From the NCBI GenBank assembly GCA_025499705.1, contig JAFMVE010000033.1, positions 1-64,000 of the forward strand: a stretch of DNA of 64,000 nucleotides, read 5' to 3'. The notes under the pieces are model-generated. The model ran no database searches, had not been told where the DNA came from, and saw nothing but the letters and a program-made list of their open reading frames with translations. A program made the position numbers and the translations under genes. Below, piece by piece: positions 38,143 through 46,935 of this stretch. Source of the stretch: Carboxylicivirga caseinilyticus. GTDB taxonomy: Bacteria > Bacteroidota > Bacteroidia > Bacteroidales > Marinilabiliaceae. Every line of letters starts with the position of its first letter. Positions within the stretch are counted from its first letter, which is position 1.

Positions 38143-38163
38143 GGCTTCAGTTAACATGAAGCC
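38143..38163 (-). other. First leader hairpin of lysS
   Basis: Perfect 7-bp stem GGCTTCA/TGAAGCC with a 7-base loop, about 6 bases after the predicted transcription start and 10 bases before the second hairpin. Confidence 0.55.
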
Positions 38164-38175
38164 AAAAAATCCTTG

Positions 38176-38183
38176 CAAAGATA
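38176..38183 (-). promoter_or_regulatory. -7 promoter box of lysS
   Basis: TATCTTTG on the minus strand is an exact TAnnTTTG match, giving a leader of about 87 bases. It excludes the upstream TTG as the start of lysS. Confidence 0.55.
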
Positions 38184-38276
38184 ATGTATTTAGTTGAATT
38201 TGGCAGTTCAAAGTTGCAGACTCTGATAAGTCTTACAATTTTTAATGTATTCTTGTATTAAAATATTTTCGATAAA

Positions 38277-38897
38277 ATGGATTTACAGCGATTCAAAGGG
38301 ATTGAAGCTTTTTTGTTTGATCTGGGAGGAGTCATAATTGATATTGATGTACAAAAAGCTATTGATGGGTTTAAAAAAATTGGCTTAAAAGGTATTGAGA
38401 GTCAGATAACCAAAAGTCATCACATTGGTTTGTTTAAAGCTTTTGAACGGGGTGATATTGATGAAAGAGAATTTCTTTCCAACATTAAAAAGGAAACGGG
38501 CATTCATATTTCTGATGAACAGATTATTGACGCCTGGCAATCCATATTGGTTGACTTTCCTATCGAAAGAGTACAGATACTGGAAAAGCTGCATCAAGAT
38601 TATCCAACCTACATTTTAAGTAATACCAATGGTATTCATCTACAAAAGTTTAGTAAGATGGCGGAAGGCTATGAACATATCGAAGAATTGTTTACAGCGG
38701 CCTATTATTCATATCAATTGGGATGCAGCAAACCTGAAAAATGCGCTTTTGAAAAGGTAATTGAGCTATCAGGATTAAAGCCTGAAACAACATTGTTTCT
38801 TGATGATTCTGAAATCAATCTGCAGGTAGCTGAAGAATTGGGCTTTAAAACTCAGTTGGTGACAAAATCTAATTCGATGGTTGAGATATTTAAATAA
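38277..38897 (+). CDS. HAD-superfamily (subfamily IA) phosphatase
   Basis: 206 residues. HAD motif I is FLFDLGGVIID (nucleophile Asp15), motif II is the Ser/Thr in YILSNTN, motif III is the Lys in GCSKPEKCAFEKV, and motif IV is FLDDSEINLQVAEELG. It is similar in length and motifs to YihX-like sugar-phosphate phosphatases and other small HAD-IA enzymes. The substrate is unknown. It is divergent from lysS. Confidence 0.88.
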   Translation: MDLQRFKGIEAFLFDLGGVIIDIDVQKAIDGFKKIGLKGIESQITKSHHIGLFKAFERGDIDEREFLSNIKKETGIHISDEQIIDAWQSILVDFPIERVQILEKLHQDYPTYILSNTNGIHLQKFSKMAEGYEHIEELFTAAYYSYQLGCSKPEKCAFEKVIELSGLKPETTLFLDDSEINLQVAEELGFKTQLVTKSNSMVEIFK

Positions 38898-38898
38898 A

Positions 38899-38923
38899 AA
38901 AGGAGGCGTTAAGCCTCCTTTGA
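38899..38923 (+). terminator. Terminator after the HAD phosphatase gene
   Basis: AAAGGAGGC pairs perfectly with GCCTCCTTT across GTTAA. It lies between convergent genes and may serve both. Confidence 0.8.
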
Positions 38924-38941
38924 TATATGTAATTGATTTGG

Positions 38942-39379
38942 TTATTTTTTTACCAAAAGCCACACATTATCTTTCCCTTCTGTATTTCGGGCTCTTCGTA
39001 GTTCGGCAAAAGCTTCATTTTTATCGTAAAACGATTTGTACGATACTTTATAAAACTCTGTATTAGGTCCGTGTCTTCTTTCGATTATGTTGGATGAATA
39101 ACCTTGCTCTTCCAGACGTAGTTTAAAAATTTCTGCATTCTCTCTGCTTTGGAAACTTCCGGCTATTAAGAAGTACTTGTCATCGGGTTTAGGGGGCTCT
39201 GGTTTTTTAACCTCAACCTCTGCTACTTTTTTTAACGTATCTACGGCAAGAGTATCTTTTACAGGTTTTTCAACCACTTTAGTCTGTGGTTTCTGAGCTT
39301 GTTTCTCCGGAGTGTTTTTACATGAGCTAACCAAGGTAATCAAACCTATAACAAGCATCATGCTAATAATATTTTTCAT
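38942..39379 (-). CDS. SPOR-domain lipoprotein
   Basis: 145 residues from the ATG; a GTG seven codons earlier is less likely. The lipobox LVSSC (Cys at about 20) is followed by a Lys/Pro/Val-rich linker (VEKPVKDTLAVDTLKK) and a C-terminal SPOR domain (about 72-143, YFLIAGSFQSRENAEIFKLRL). SPOR domains bind peptidoglycan strands stripped of stem peptides at division sites. It is probably a periplasm-facing lipoprotein acting in cell division or wall remodelling. Confidence 0.88.
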   Translation of the reverse strand: MKNIISMMLVIGLITLVSSCKNTPEKQAQKPQTKVVEKPVKDTLAVDTLKKVAEVEVKKPEPPKPDDKYFLIAGSFQSRENAEIFKLRLEEQGYSSNIIERRHGPNTEFYKVSYKSFYDKNEAFAELRRARNTEGKDNVWLLVKK

Positions 39380-39509
39380 AAACGACAGTTTGTATTCCAC
39401 TTTATCTGCTGATTACCTTTCATAATAATCTTTGCTAAAAGTAATAATTATGATGAGTTTGAGCAATAATTAACTGTGAAATTGATTTATGTCGTTAATA
39501 ATTATACGA

Positions 39510-40211
39510 TTAGTCTACGAATTTATATCCAACTCCCTTAATAGTGCGAATGTGGTCCTGACCAATTTTTTCTCGTAACTTTCTGATATGCACATCAATG
39601 GTTCTGTCACCAACGATAATGTTATCTCCCCATACTGAGTTGTAAATCTCGTCGCGTGTAAATACTTTTTCAGGCTTTGAAACCAAAAGAAGTAACAACT
39701 CAAATTCTTTTTTTGGCAAAACCATCTCTTCTCCTGAACTGATTACAATGTAACGTTCGCGATCGATGGTAAGATCACCAATGTTAATGGTTTCAGACGA
39801 TGATTCGGTTTTTTTGGAATCGTCGTTTGGATGATATCTTTTTAAAAGCGCCTTAACTCTTGAAATAAGCACTTTTGGTTTTATGGGTTTGGTTATATAG
39901 TCGTCGGCACCGGCATCAAATCCGGCAATCTGAGAATAATCTTCACCACGGGCAGTTAAAAACGCAACAATAGAATTTTTAAGCGCCGGAATTCGTTTAA
40001 TTTCTTCACATGTTTCAATACCATCCATCTCAGGCATCATCACATCAAGGATAATCAATTCGGGAATTTCGGCCTGAGCAACTTTTAACCCTTGTTCACC
40101 ATTGTTGGCAGTAAATACAGTAAAACCTTCTTTTCGTAGGTTGTAACCCAAAAACTCAATAATGTCGGGTTCGTCATCAACCAAAAGTATTTTGTAATTC
40201 GATGTATCCAT
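39510..40211 (-). CDS. OmpR/PhoB-family response regulator
   Basis: 233 residues. The receiver domain (about 6-120) has the acidic pair DDE at 12-14, phosphoacceptor Asp56 in ILDVMMP, and Lys in ITKPIKPKV. The winged-helix effector (about 140-232) ends RTIDVHIRKLREKIGQDHIRTIKGVGYKF. It is partner to the histidine kinase encoded 81 bases upstream. With a PiT-type phosphate transporter divergent from the pair, the likeliest role is phosphate-starvation control (PhoB-like), but that is inferred from context. Confidence 0.92.
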   Translation of the reverse strand: MDTSNYKILLVDDEPDIIEFLGYNLRKEGFTVFTANNGEQGLKVAQAEIPELIILDVMMPEMDGIETCEEIKRIPALKNSIVAFLTARGEDYSQIAGFDAGADDYITKPIKPKVLISRVKALLKRYHPNDDSKKTESSSETINIGDLTIDRERYIVISSGEEMVLPKKEFELLLLLVSKPEKVFTRDEIYNSVWGDNIIVGDRTIDVHIRKLREKIGQDHIRTIKGVGYKFVD

Positions 40212-40292
40212 GTTTATTTATAATTTACTGCGAAAGTAACTGTAAGTATTAAAAAAATATTTTTTAAATATTATCAATATGTAAAGATAACA

Positions 40293-41327
40293 TTAAGGAG
40301 CTTTTTCCAAAGTAAAAGTAAAGGAAGTTCCCTGGCCAACTTTACTACTTACATTAATTCTTTGTTTATGAGCCTCAATGATATGCTTAACAATAGCAAG
40401 TCCAAGGCCCGTACCTCCCTGCTCACGGCTTCGGCTCTTATCAGCACGGTAAAAACGTTCGAAGATACGTGGAAGATGTTCCTCGGCGATTCCGATACCG
40501 TTATCCTTTATTTCTACCAGTACACGATTATCCATATCATAGAAACTGACTGTTGTCTGTCCTCCTTTTTTACCGTAATTAATAGAGTTAACAATCAGGT
40601 TTATGACTACCTGAAACATTCTTTCTTTATCTGCATTCACCATGATAGGACGTTCTGATCCTTTACCAAATTTCAGTTTTATGTGTTTTTCATTGGCACG
40701 AATCTCCTGCATTTCAATAACTTCATCAAACATTTGAATAATGTTGTACGAAGTAATATTCAATTCTAACTCACCGGCTTCCAGTTTTGAAATAGCTTCA
40801 AGGTCATCCACAATACTAATCATGCGGTTAATACTTTTCTCGGTTCGGTTAAGGTAAAGCATGTTGATGTTAGGATCGTCTAATCCGCCATCGAGTAAGG
40901 TTAATATATATCCCTGAATATTAAAGATGGGTGTTTTCAGCTCATGAGATACATTACCCAAAAATTCTTTCCTGTATTTTTCCATTTGCTTCAGCTCCAG
41001 AATTTCCTGGTTTCGGTTATTCATCCAGTCGGCAACTTCTTTATTGATCGATGAAAGAATATCATTCTTACTTGGATCTTCAGTCTGATTATCATTCTGC
41101 TTAAATCCGTGAATTGATTTATAAATTGGCTTAATTCGCGAATAGATAAAGTTGTTGATGAAATAACTTACCAAAGCAAATGATAACGCAAAGAAAAGAG
41201 GTATAGAAATGGCTAAAGAATAATATAAGTTTGGGCTATAGAAATTTGCTAAAAAGAAGATGGCGGCCAATAAAAGAAAACCTAAAGATATAAATCCTGT
41301 AATTTTCTGAGGTTCCAACGATTTCAT
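40293..41327 (-). CDS. PhoR-like sensor histidine kinase
   Basis: 344 residues. Two adjacent transmembrane helices (about 11-29 and 36-57) leave almost no periplasmic domain, as in PhoR-type kinases that sense through a transporter complex. HisKA has phosphoacceptor His128 in FLGNVSHELKTP. The ATPase domain has NLIVNSINYGKKGG, DNGIGI and GGTGLGLAI. A PAS-like segment is absent between the membrane and HisKA. It is first in the operon with its response regulator. Confidence 0.9.
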   Translation of the reverse strand: MKSLEPQKITGFISLGFLLLAAIFFLANFYSPNLYYSLAISIPLFFALSFALVSYFINNFIYSRIKPIYKSIHGFKQNDNQTEDPSKNDILSSINKEVADWMNNRNQEILELKQMEKYRKEFLGNVSHELKTPIFNIQGYILTLLDGGLDDPNINMLYLNRTEKSINRMISIVDDLEAISKLEAGELELNITSYNIIQMFDEVIEMQEIRANEKHIKLKFGKGSERPIMVNADKERMFQVVINLIVNSINYGKKGGQTTVSFYDMDNRVLVEIKDNGIGIAEEHLPRIFERFYRADKSRSREQGGTGLGLAIVKHIIEAHKQRINVSSKVGQGTSFTFTLEKAP

Positions 41328-41345
41328 GTGTCTTTAATTTTGAAA

Positions 41346-41374
41346 CAAAGGTAAAGTAAAAATGTCAAGTTCAA
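41346..41374 (-). promoter_or_regulatory. Promoter of the PhoR/PhoB-like operon
   Basis: On the minus strand TTG (41374-41372), 18 bases, then TACCTTTG (41353-41346), a full Bacteroidota-type promoter. Initiation is near 41339, 12 bases before the ATG. Confidence 0.6.
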
Positions 41375-41398
41375 TTATTAATAAAACCTAAGGTTTAG

Positions 41399-41416
41399 GT
41401 TAATGGAATGTTATCT
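41399..41416. promoter_or_regulatory. Candidate Pho-box-like motif, copy 1
   Basis: GTTAATGGAATGTTATCT, with TTA units 11 bases apart. It lies 25 bases upstream of the kinase operon promoter and matches 15 of 18 bases of the motif at 43949-43966 upstream of the TonB-dependent receptor. Confidence 0.4.
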
Positions 41417-41543
41417 AAAGGATTAAAGCCCAAATTATTGGTTATGACGGCTTAATTAATTGAATTTGGTAACAAAATCTTAACAATTGGTTTTATCTTA
41501 GCTGTAAATATTGAGTCTATCTTTACGGCGAAAAATTAGTAAA

Positions 41544-43817
41544 ATGACGTTTATCTGGATTGCAGTAATTCTTCTTGGTTTAATGGCCGTGGCCGATTTG
41601 ATTGTTGGAGTATCCAACGATGCGGTGAATTTTCTGAATGCTGCTATCGGATCCAAAGTAGCCAATCGACGAGTAGTTTACTGGATTGCTGCAACAGGTA
41701 TTATTATTGGTGTTTTTCTATCGGTTGGAATGATGGAAGTGGCCCGTAAGGGTGTGATTTACCCTTCGAGTTTTGGTTTTACTGACTTGATGGTGGTATT
41801 TATTGCCGTTATGCTAACAGATATTCTGTTAATTGACGGCTTCAATACACTTGGATTCCCCACTTCAACAACTGTGGCAGTTGTTTTTGAGTTGCTGGGT
41901 GGAGCATTGGCATTAAGTTTTATCAAAAAAGGACAGGCTAGAATCGATGGAGTTGAAGTACAAAACCTGATAAACACAGATAAAGCATTTGTAATTCTGG
42001 CAGGGATTGTTCTGTCTATATTTCTGGCATTTATTGTAGGTATGATTGTTCAGTTTGTCTCCCGAATGATTTTTACCTTTAACTATAAAAACCGATTTAA
42101 AGTTCTTTTTGCCATAGTTGGTGGAATCTCCATCACCGCAATCGTATTTATGGTAGCCAAAAAAGCACTTGGTGGAAGTTTATTTGGAGATGCTCAGTGG
42201 TTCATTATGGCTCAGCAGTATTTACCTGAATTACTTTTTGGCGTTTTTGCCTTAAGTACCTTTGTGTTTCTTTTTCTGGGTTTATCATTTAATACTGATA
42301 TACCGCGCATTGTGGTTTTGTTCGGAACATTTGCCCTTGCCATGTCATTTGCTGCAAATGATCTGGTAAATTTTATTGGTTTACCACTTGCAGCTCTCGA
42401 AAGTTTGAAAGTTTTTCTGGCATCGGGTAGTATTGATCCCGATTCGTTCTCAATGGATTTTTTGAGTTCCAATTTTCTGGAAAAGGATATACTGAAGGAT
42501 TTTACTTATCAAAGTATTCTGGCTTTTGCCGGTGTTGTAATGATCATTACCATGTTTTATTCGCGTAAAGCGAAAGGTGTAACCGAAACAGAGGTTTATC
42601 TTGGAAGACAATCGGTGGGTTATGAGCGATTCGAACCCTCCTATCTTTCAAAAGTTATAGTCAGAAACTTTCTGCAGGTACACCATGCAATTATTTCTCT
42701 TCTTCCATCTAAACTGGTAAATGTTTTAGACTCAAGATATAAAAGAGTTGAAAGTTATGATGCTTCCGGGGGTAATGATCGAACTTTGTATTTCGATACT
42801 TTAAGAGCTTCAGTAAATCTTGTGGTTGCAAGTATTTTAATATCCATTGGTACGTATATGCGTGTTCCATTATCAACAACATTTGTTGTGTTTATGGTGG
42901 CCATGGGTTCATCACTGGCTGATCAGGCCTGGGGACGAGAGAGTGCCGTTTATCGTGTATCCGGAGTATTAACGATTATCGGAGGTTGGTTTTTTACCGC
43001 TTGTCTTGCTTTTATAGGAGCCTTTATTTTTGCTTATATTATATGGTACGGAAGTTGGCCGGCAACTATTATTGCAACCGCTTTGGTATTATATATTCTT
43101 TTCAGAACGAAACGATATTATAATAGTCGTTTGGAAGAGAAGAAAGCCTTGAAAGAGGAATTCAATGAAGAAACTGAAACCAACATGGACTTTCTTGTTG
43201 AATCAGGTGGAGAACAGATTCGTCGTAATTTATTAGAGGCTTCAAAAATATATACACTGGCTATTCAGGGATTTATAGATGAGGATCTTCGTCAGCTTGG
43301 AGAAGCAAACAGTAAGGCGGATAAGCTTAGAAAGTATGCCAGAAATGGTAAATCCCAAATGTTTTACGCCTATTCAAAGATGAATGAAGACGGTATTGAT
43401 TCAGGTCAGTATTTCATTCAGGCCTTTGATTACCTTACAGAGTTGGTGAATTGTCTGACTGGTATTACCAAACCTCTTTATATCCATTTCGAAAATCATC
43501 ATAAAGGATTAAACGCCGAACAGCAAAGTGATATAAGGGAATTACTCGATCAGGTATCAGCTTTTTTCAATCATTTGGTCCATATCGAGAAAGAACACAA
43601 ATATGCGTTGATAGGAGATATGGTGATAAAACAAAATTTCCTGTTAGGATTTCTGGAAGAACTTCGTAAAAATCAGATTAAACGAATTCAATCAGGTCAT
43701 GGTCGAACTCGCATGAGCATTTTATATCTCGACTTACTTGCCGAAACAAAAAACATTCTTCTTTATTCAATCAACCTTCTGAAATCGCACCGTGATTTTA
43801 TTGGTGCTGCTAAGTAG
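41544..43817 (+). CDS. PiT-family phosphate transporter fused to a PhoU-like domain
   Basis: 757 residues from the ATG; a TTG at 41511 is the alternative. The N-terminal PiT domain has about 12 transmembrane helices with the duplicated signatures GVSNDAVNFLNAAIG and FAANDLVNFIGLPLAA, and GFPTSTTVAV. It should import inorganic phosphate by proton or sodium symport. From about residue 540 the C-terminus is soluble and helical, resembling PhoU (two three-helix bundles with repeated acidic helices). It is divergent from the PhoR/PhoB-like genes. The fused PhoU-like part may gate transport or signal to the kinase. Confidence 0.9.
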   Translation: MTFIWIAVILLGLMAVADLIVGVSNDAVNFLNAAIGSKVANRRVVYWIAATGIIIGVFLSVGMMEVARKGVIYPSSFGFTDLMVVFIAVMLTDILLIDGFNTLGFPTSTTVAVVFELLGGALALSFIKKGQARIDGVEVQNLINTDKAFVILAGIVLSIFLAFIVGMIVQFVSRMIFTFNYKNRFKVLFAIVGGISITAIVFMVAKKALGGSLFGDAQWFIMAQQYLPELLFGVFALSTFVFLFLGLSFNTDIPRIVVLFGTFALAMSFAANDLVNFIGLPLAALESLKVFLASGSIDPDSFSMDFLSSNFLEKDILKDFTYQSILAFAGVVMIITMFYSRKAKGVTETEVYLGRQSVGYERFEPSYLSKVIVRNFLQVHHAIISLLPSKLVNVLDSRYKRVESYDASGGNDRTLYFDTLRASVNLVVASILISIGTYMRVPLSTTFVVFMVAMGSSLADQAWGRESAVYRVSGVLTIIGGWFFTACLAFIGAFIFAYIIWYGSWPATIIATALVLYILFRTKRYYNSRLEEKKALKEEFNEETETNMDFLVESGGEQIRRNLLEASKIYTLAIQGFIDEDLRQLGEANSKADKLRKYARNGKSQMFYAYSKMNEDGIDSGQYFIQAFDYLTELVNCLTGITKPLYIHFENHHKGLNAEQQSDIRELLDQVSAFFNHLVHIEKEHKYALIGDMVIKQNFLLGFLEELRKNQIKRIQSGHGRTRMSILYLDLLAETKNILLYSINLLKSHRDFIGAAK

Positions 43818-43948
43818 ATTTTTTATATACCGGGCAGTTATCACTTCAGAATTCTATTAATTATATGTCTTTTTAGTCTGTGATAACAGGAAATTAAGAC
43901 AAAGTCAAGTTACTTTCTTTAACTTAATATCAAATCATCAGACCAATT

Positions 43949-43966
43949 GTTAATTGAATGTTAGAT
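43949..43966. promoter_or_regulatory. Candidate Pho-box-like motif, copy 2
   Basis: GTTAATTGAATGTTAGAT, 15 of 18 bases identical to 41399-41416. It lies about 150 bases before the receptor's -7 box, in a 339-base gap that otherwise shows no gene. Confidence 0.35.
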
Positions 43967-44054
43967 GAACTTTAAGTGCGAATTTACAGCCTCTGTATGA
44001 TTCTCAGGTAAATTAACTTAACGTGCAGTAATGTAATTGATTAGATCAAAAAGC

Positions 44055-44072
44055 TACTTAACGAATACTTAA
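44055..44072 (+). promoter_or_regulatory. 11-base-spaced direct repeat upstream of the receptor promoter
   Basis: TACTTAA occurs at 44055-44061 and 44066-44072, an exact 11-base period typical of OmpR/PhoB-family sites, 45 bases upstream of the -7 box. Confidence 0.35.
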
Positions 44073-44116
44073 AATTGAATTAATTATCTCTTATCGCCTC
44101 TCATGATTGGGTGCCA

Positions 44117-44124
44117 TACTTTTG
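44117..44124 (+). promoter_or_regulatory. -7 promoter box of the TonB-dependent receptor gene
   Basis: TACTTTTG is an exact TAnnTTTG match 33 bases before the ATG at 44157. A GAGAGGA ribosome site, good for this genome, follows. Confidence 0.55.
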
Positions 44125-44156
44125 CTCCTGTAATTTTTTAAGAATTGAGAGGAAAA

Positions 44157-46907
44157 ATGAAAAAGCAAATCGTTGCAACCATTGTAATCTTAGTGGCCGT
44201 TTTTTCACAGGGGATGGCCCAAACAGGAATTTTAAGAGGAAAAATCACAGACAAAGCTACCGGAGAAGAGTTGGTAGGAGCTGCCATTGTTGTTGATGGT
44301 ACAACCACCGGAACCATTACTAACTTTATGGGTGAGTATCAAATGCCTCCTTTGGAAGCGGGTACTTATAACATCCGTGTTCAGTATATCTCTTACGAAC
44401 CACAAGTAAAACAAGGTGTGGTTATTACAGCTGATGGAGAGACTGTTTTAGATTTTCAACTAGGTACTGCCGAAATGGATTTAGAAGAAGTTCAGGTTGT
44501 TGCCAAAGCCAATCGTGAATCGGAGAACTTTTTGATGCTGGAGCAAAAGAAGGCTGAAGTGATTAAAGAAAGTATTGGAGCCAGTCGTATGTCAGCTCTG
44601 GGAGTATCAGATGCTGAAGATGCGACTTCAAAAATTTCGGGTGTTGCTCAAAGTGAAGGATCAGGTGATGTTTATATTAGAGGATTAGGCGATCGATACT
44701 TGTCAACCACAATGAATGGTTTACCTATACCGTCTGATGATGTTGAACGAAAGAACATTGATCTGGATTTGTTTTCAACCAATGTTATCAAGAATATTGG
44801 AGTTAGTAAAACATACAGTGTTGAAAACTATGCTGATCTTACTTCAGGAGCAGTTGATATTAGTTCCAAAACTTTTACAGATAAAGTAAATATTGGGATT
44901 TCAGGTGGAGCGAATACTAATGTATTAACGAATGGAGTATTTGGTAATTTTTATGGTACTCAAAACCTGAATGATCAAACTCTGGGTTATTATTCATCTC
45001 CATACAACACATTAGATGCTGTTCAATATCAAAGTTGGAGTACTGTTAAAAAGAGCATGCCACTCAACTATGGTATTTCTGCAATGGGTGGTAAAAAGGT
45101 TAAGTTGTCTGATAAAGATCTTAGCATTTTTGCTACTGTATCTCAATCAGGATCTTCAAGTTATCAGACAGGGTTATTTCAAAGCTATCGTATGAATAAC
45201 CTTAATAACAGTTATAATGATGTTGAGCAATTTCAAACCGAATACAATACAACCGGTTTATTGAATCTTGGTTACGATTTTAATATCAATCATAGTATCA
45301 ACTTTAATAGCTTATTGGTTCATAAAACCACTGATCAGTTGTATGAAAGTGGTAGAAATGGTGAAGGCTATGTAAGAGACCAGGATCCGCAGGAAGATGG
45401 TGCTTTTGTTCGCGACCAAAACCTTAAACAAACTACATTATTGATTAATCAGTTATTAGGAACTCATAAGTTCGGTGAAAAGGATGAGTTGAAGTGGGCA
45501 TTTGGTTACAATAGGGTTGATGCTGAAGAACCTAATCGTATTCGTAACCAGGGAAATATTTTATCTGATGGAACTTTTGCCTTTGCTTACGTTGGCGATT
45601 ATCAACAGAAAAAATCAATGCAAAATATCGAGGATGGTGAATTGAACGGATTTATCAATAATGAATACTTCTTCGTAAATGAAGAAGGTAAGAAGATGAA
45701 AATCGATTTTGGAGGAAACTTCAGACAGAAGAAAAGAGATTTTAATTCTCAGGCAATTGGAGTTTATGCAAGAGGAAGATCTGTTTCATCATTGGATAAT
45801 GTTGATGAGGTTTTATTGGATGGAGATTTGTATGACGATGGCACTATAAGAATCAGAGAAGGCAAGCCAGACTTATATAACGGAAAACTATCTGTTTATG
45901 CTGGTTTTGCAAGTTTTGGTTTGGATGTGAATAAGTTTAGTGCCAATGTGGGGGTAAGATTCGAAGTTGATCAGCTGGACGTAAATTGGGATGTGGCAAA
46001 TTACGTTGGGCGTATCGGAAGTTCTTCTAATTCATACAACAATATACTTCCAGCTCTTAATATGAAATATCAATTGTCAGATAAAAGTGCAATCCGTTTT
46101 GCTGCCAGTAAAACGTTAACCTTACCAGAGTTTAAAGAGATTGCTCCTTTCGAGTATGTATCACCTACAGGTCGTGTAACAAAAGGTAATCCTGATTTAA
46201 AAATTTCGGAAAACTACAATGCAGATCTTAAATGGGAACTGTTTCCAACACCTGGGCAGTTAATTTCTGTTGCCGGTTTCTATAAGATTATTAATGATCC
46301 TATTAACCGTGCACAAACCAGAGGATCATCAGGCTATTTCTACTTTGCTAATACCGGTGATAAGGCAAATGTTTATGGTTTTGAGTTGGAATCAAGAATT
46401 GACCTTATTAAACCTGTAACATCTGACATGCCTAAGTTAGACTTAACAGTGAATGTAACTAAAATGTGGTTTAAGCAGGATTTATTGGATGAATTCCAGT
46501 ATTTCAATAAAACAGAATCTGATCTGGAAGGAGCATCTGAATTAATTTTAAATGGTGCATTAAGCTTTACCAATAATAAACCTAAGGCATTTATGGCAAC
46601 TATATCCGGCAACTATTCTTCTGATAAGGTATTTGCTTTAGGTGCACCTGAAAGTTATTCTGGAAGAGAGACTTTGTTTAACAGTGAGATTGTTGAAAAA
46701 GGTTTTGTTACACTGGATTTGATCTTAAGTAAAAAGTTATCGGAAAAAATATCATTGAAATTTACAAGTAAAAACCTGTTGAACCCTAAGGTTGAACAAA
46801 CCCAATTGATTGTACCAACAAGCGATGAGCCTGCAAGGACTGAAGTTGTGAGTTCTTACAAAAAAGGAGTTTCGTTGAGCCTTGGATTAAGTATTGATCT
46901 AAACTAA
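44157..46907 (+). CDS. TonB-dependent outer-membrane receptor with carboxypeptidase-like N-terminal domain
   Basis: 916 residues from the ATG after GAGAGGA; a TTG four codons earlier is rejected. A signal peptide (about 1-20) is followed by a CarboxypepD_reg-like domain (about 24-110, LRGKITDKATGEELVGAAIVVDG), a plug domain (about 120-260, VYIRGLGDRYLSTTMNGLPIP), and a 22-strand barrel ending in SLGLSIDLN. It imports a ligand across the outer membrane using TonB energy. No SusD partner follows; instead a beta-helix lipoprotein gene lies 28 bases downstream. The phosphate-gene context suggests a phosphate-related ligand, which is inference. Confidence 0.92.
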   Translation: MKKQIVATIVILVAVFSQGMAQTGILRGKITDKATGEELVGAAIVVDGTTTGTITNFMGEYQMPPLEAGTYNIRVQYISYEPQVKQGVVITADGETVLDFQLGTAEMDLEEVQVVAKANRESENFLMLEQKKAEVIKESIGASRMSALGVSDAEDATSKISGVAQSEGSGDVYIRGLGDRYLSTTMNGLPIPSDDVERKNIDLDLFSTNVIKNIGVSKTYSVENYADLTSGAVDISSKTFTDKVNIGISGGANTNVLTNGVFGNFYGTQNLNDQTLGYYSSPYNTLDAVQYQSWSTVKKSMPLNYGISAMGGKKVKLSDKDLSIFATVSQSGSSSYQTGLFQSYRMNNLNNSYNDVEQFQTEYNTTGLLNLGYDFNINHSINFNSLLVHKTTDQLYESGRNGEGYVRDQDPQEDGAFVRDQNLKQTTLLINQLLGTHKFGEKDELKWAFGYNRVDAEEPNRIRNQGNILSDGTFAFAYVGDYQQKKSMQNIEDGELNGFINNEYFFVNEEGKKMKIDFGGNFRQKKRDFNSQAIGVYARGRSVSSLDNVDEVLLDGDLYDDGTIRIREGKPDLYNGKLSVYAGFASFGLDVNKFSANVGVRFEVDQLDVNWDVANYVGRIGSSSNSYNNILPALNMKYQLSDKSAIRFAASKTLTLPEFKEIAPFEYVSPTGRVTKGNPDLKISENYNADLKWELFPTPGQLISVAGFYKIINDPINRAQTRGSSGYFYFANTGDKANVYGFELESRIDLIKPVTSDMPKLDLTVNVTKMWFKQDLLDEFQYFNKTESDLEGASELILNGALSFTNNKPKAFMATISGNYSSDKVFALGAPESYSGRETLFNSEIVEKGFVTLDLILSKKLSEKISLKFTSKNLLNPKVEQTQLIVPTSDEPARTEVVSSYKKGVSLSLGLSIDLN

Positions 46908-46935
46908 TTGTTAAAAATAATTTAACGTCCTAAAA

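Noticed and set aside
38083-38211. Longer lysS start at a TTG
   Set aside because: The extra 43 residues are unlike LysS and include the promoter and both leader hairpins.
43837-43887. Terminator after the PiT gene from GTTATCAC/GTGATAAC
   Set aside because: The loop would be 35 bases and no T-run follows; chance or a binding site is as likely.
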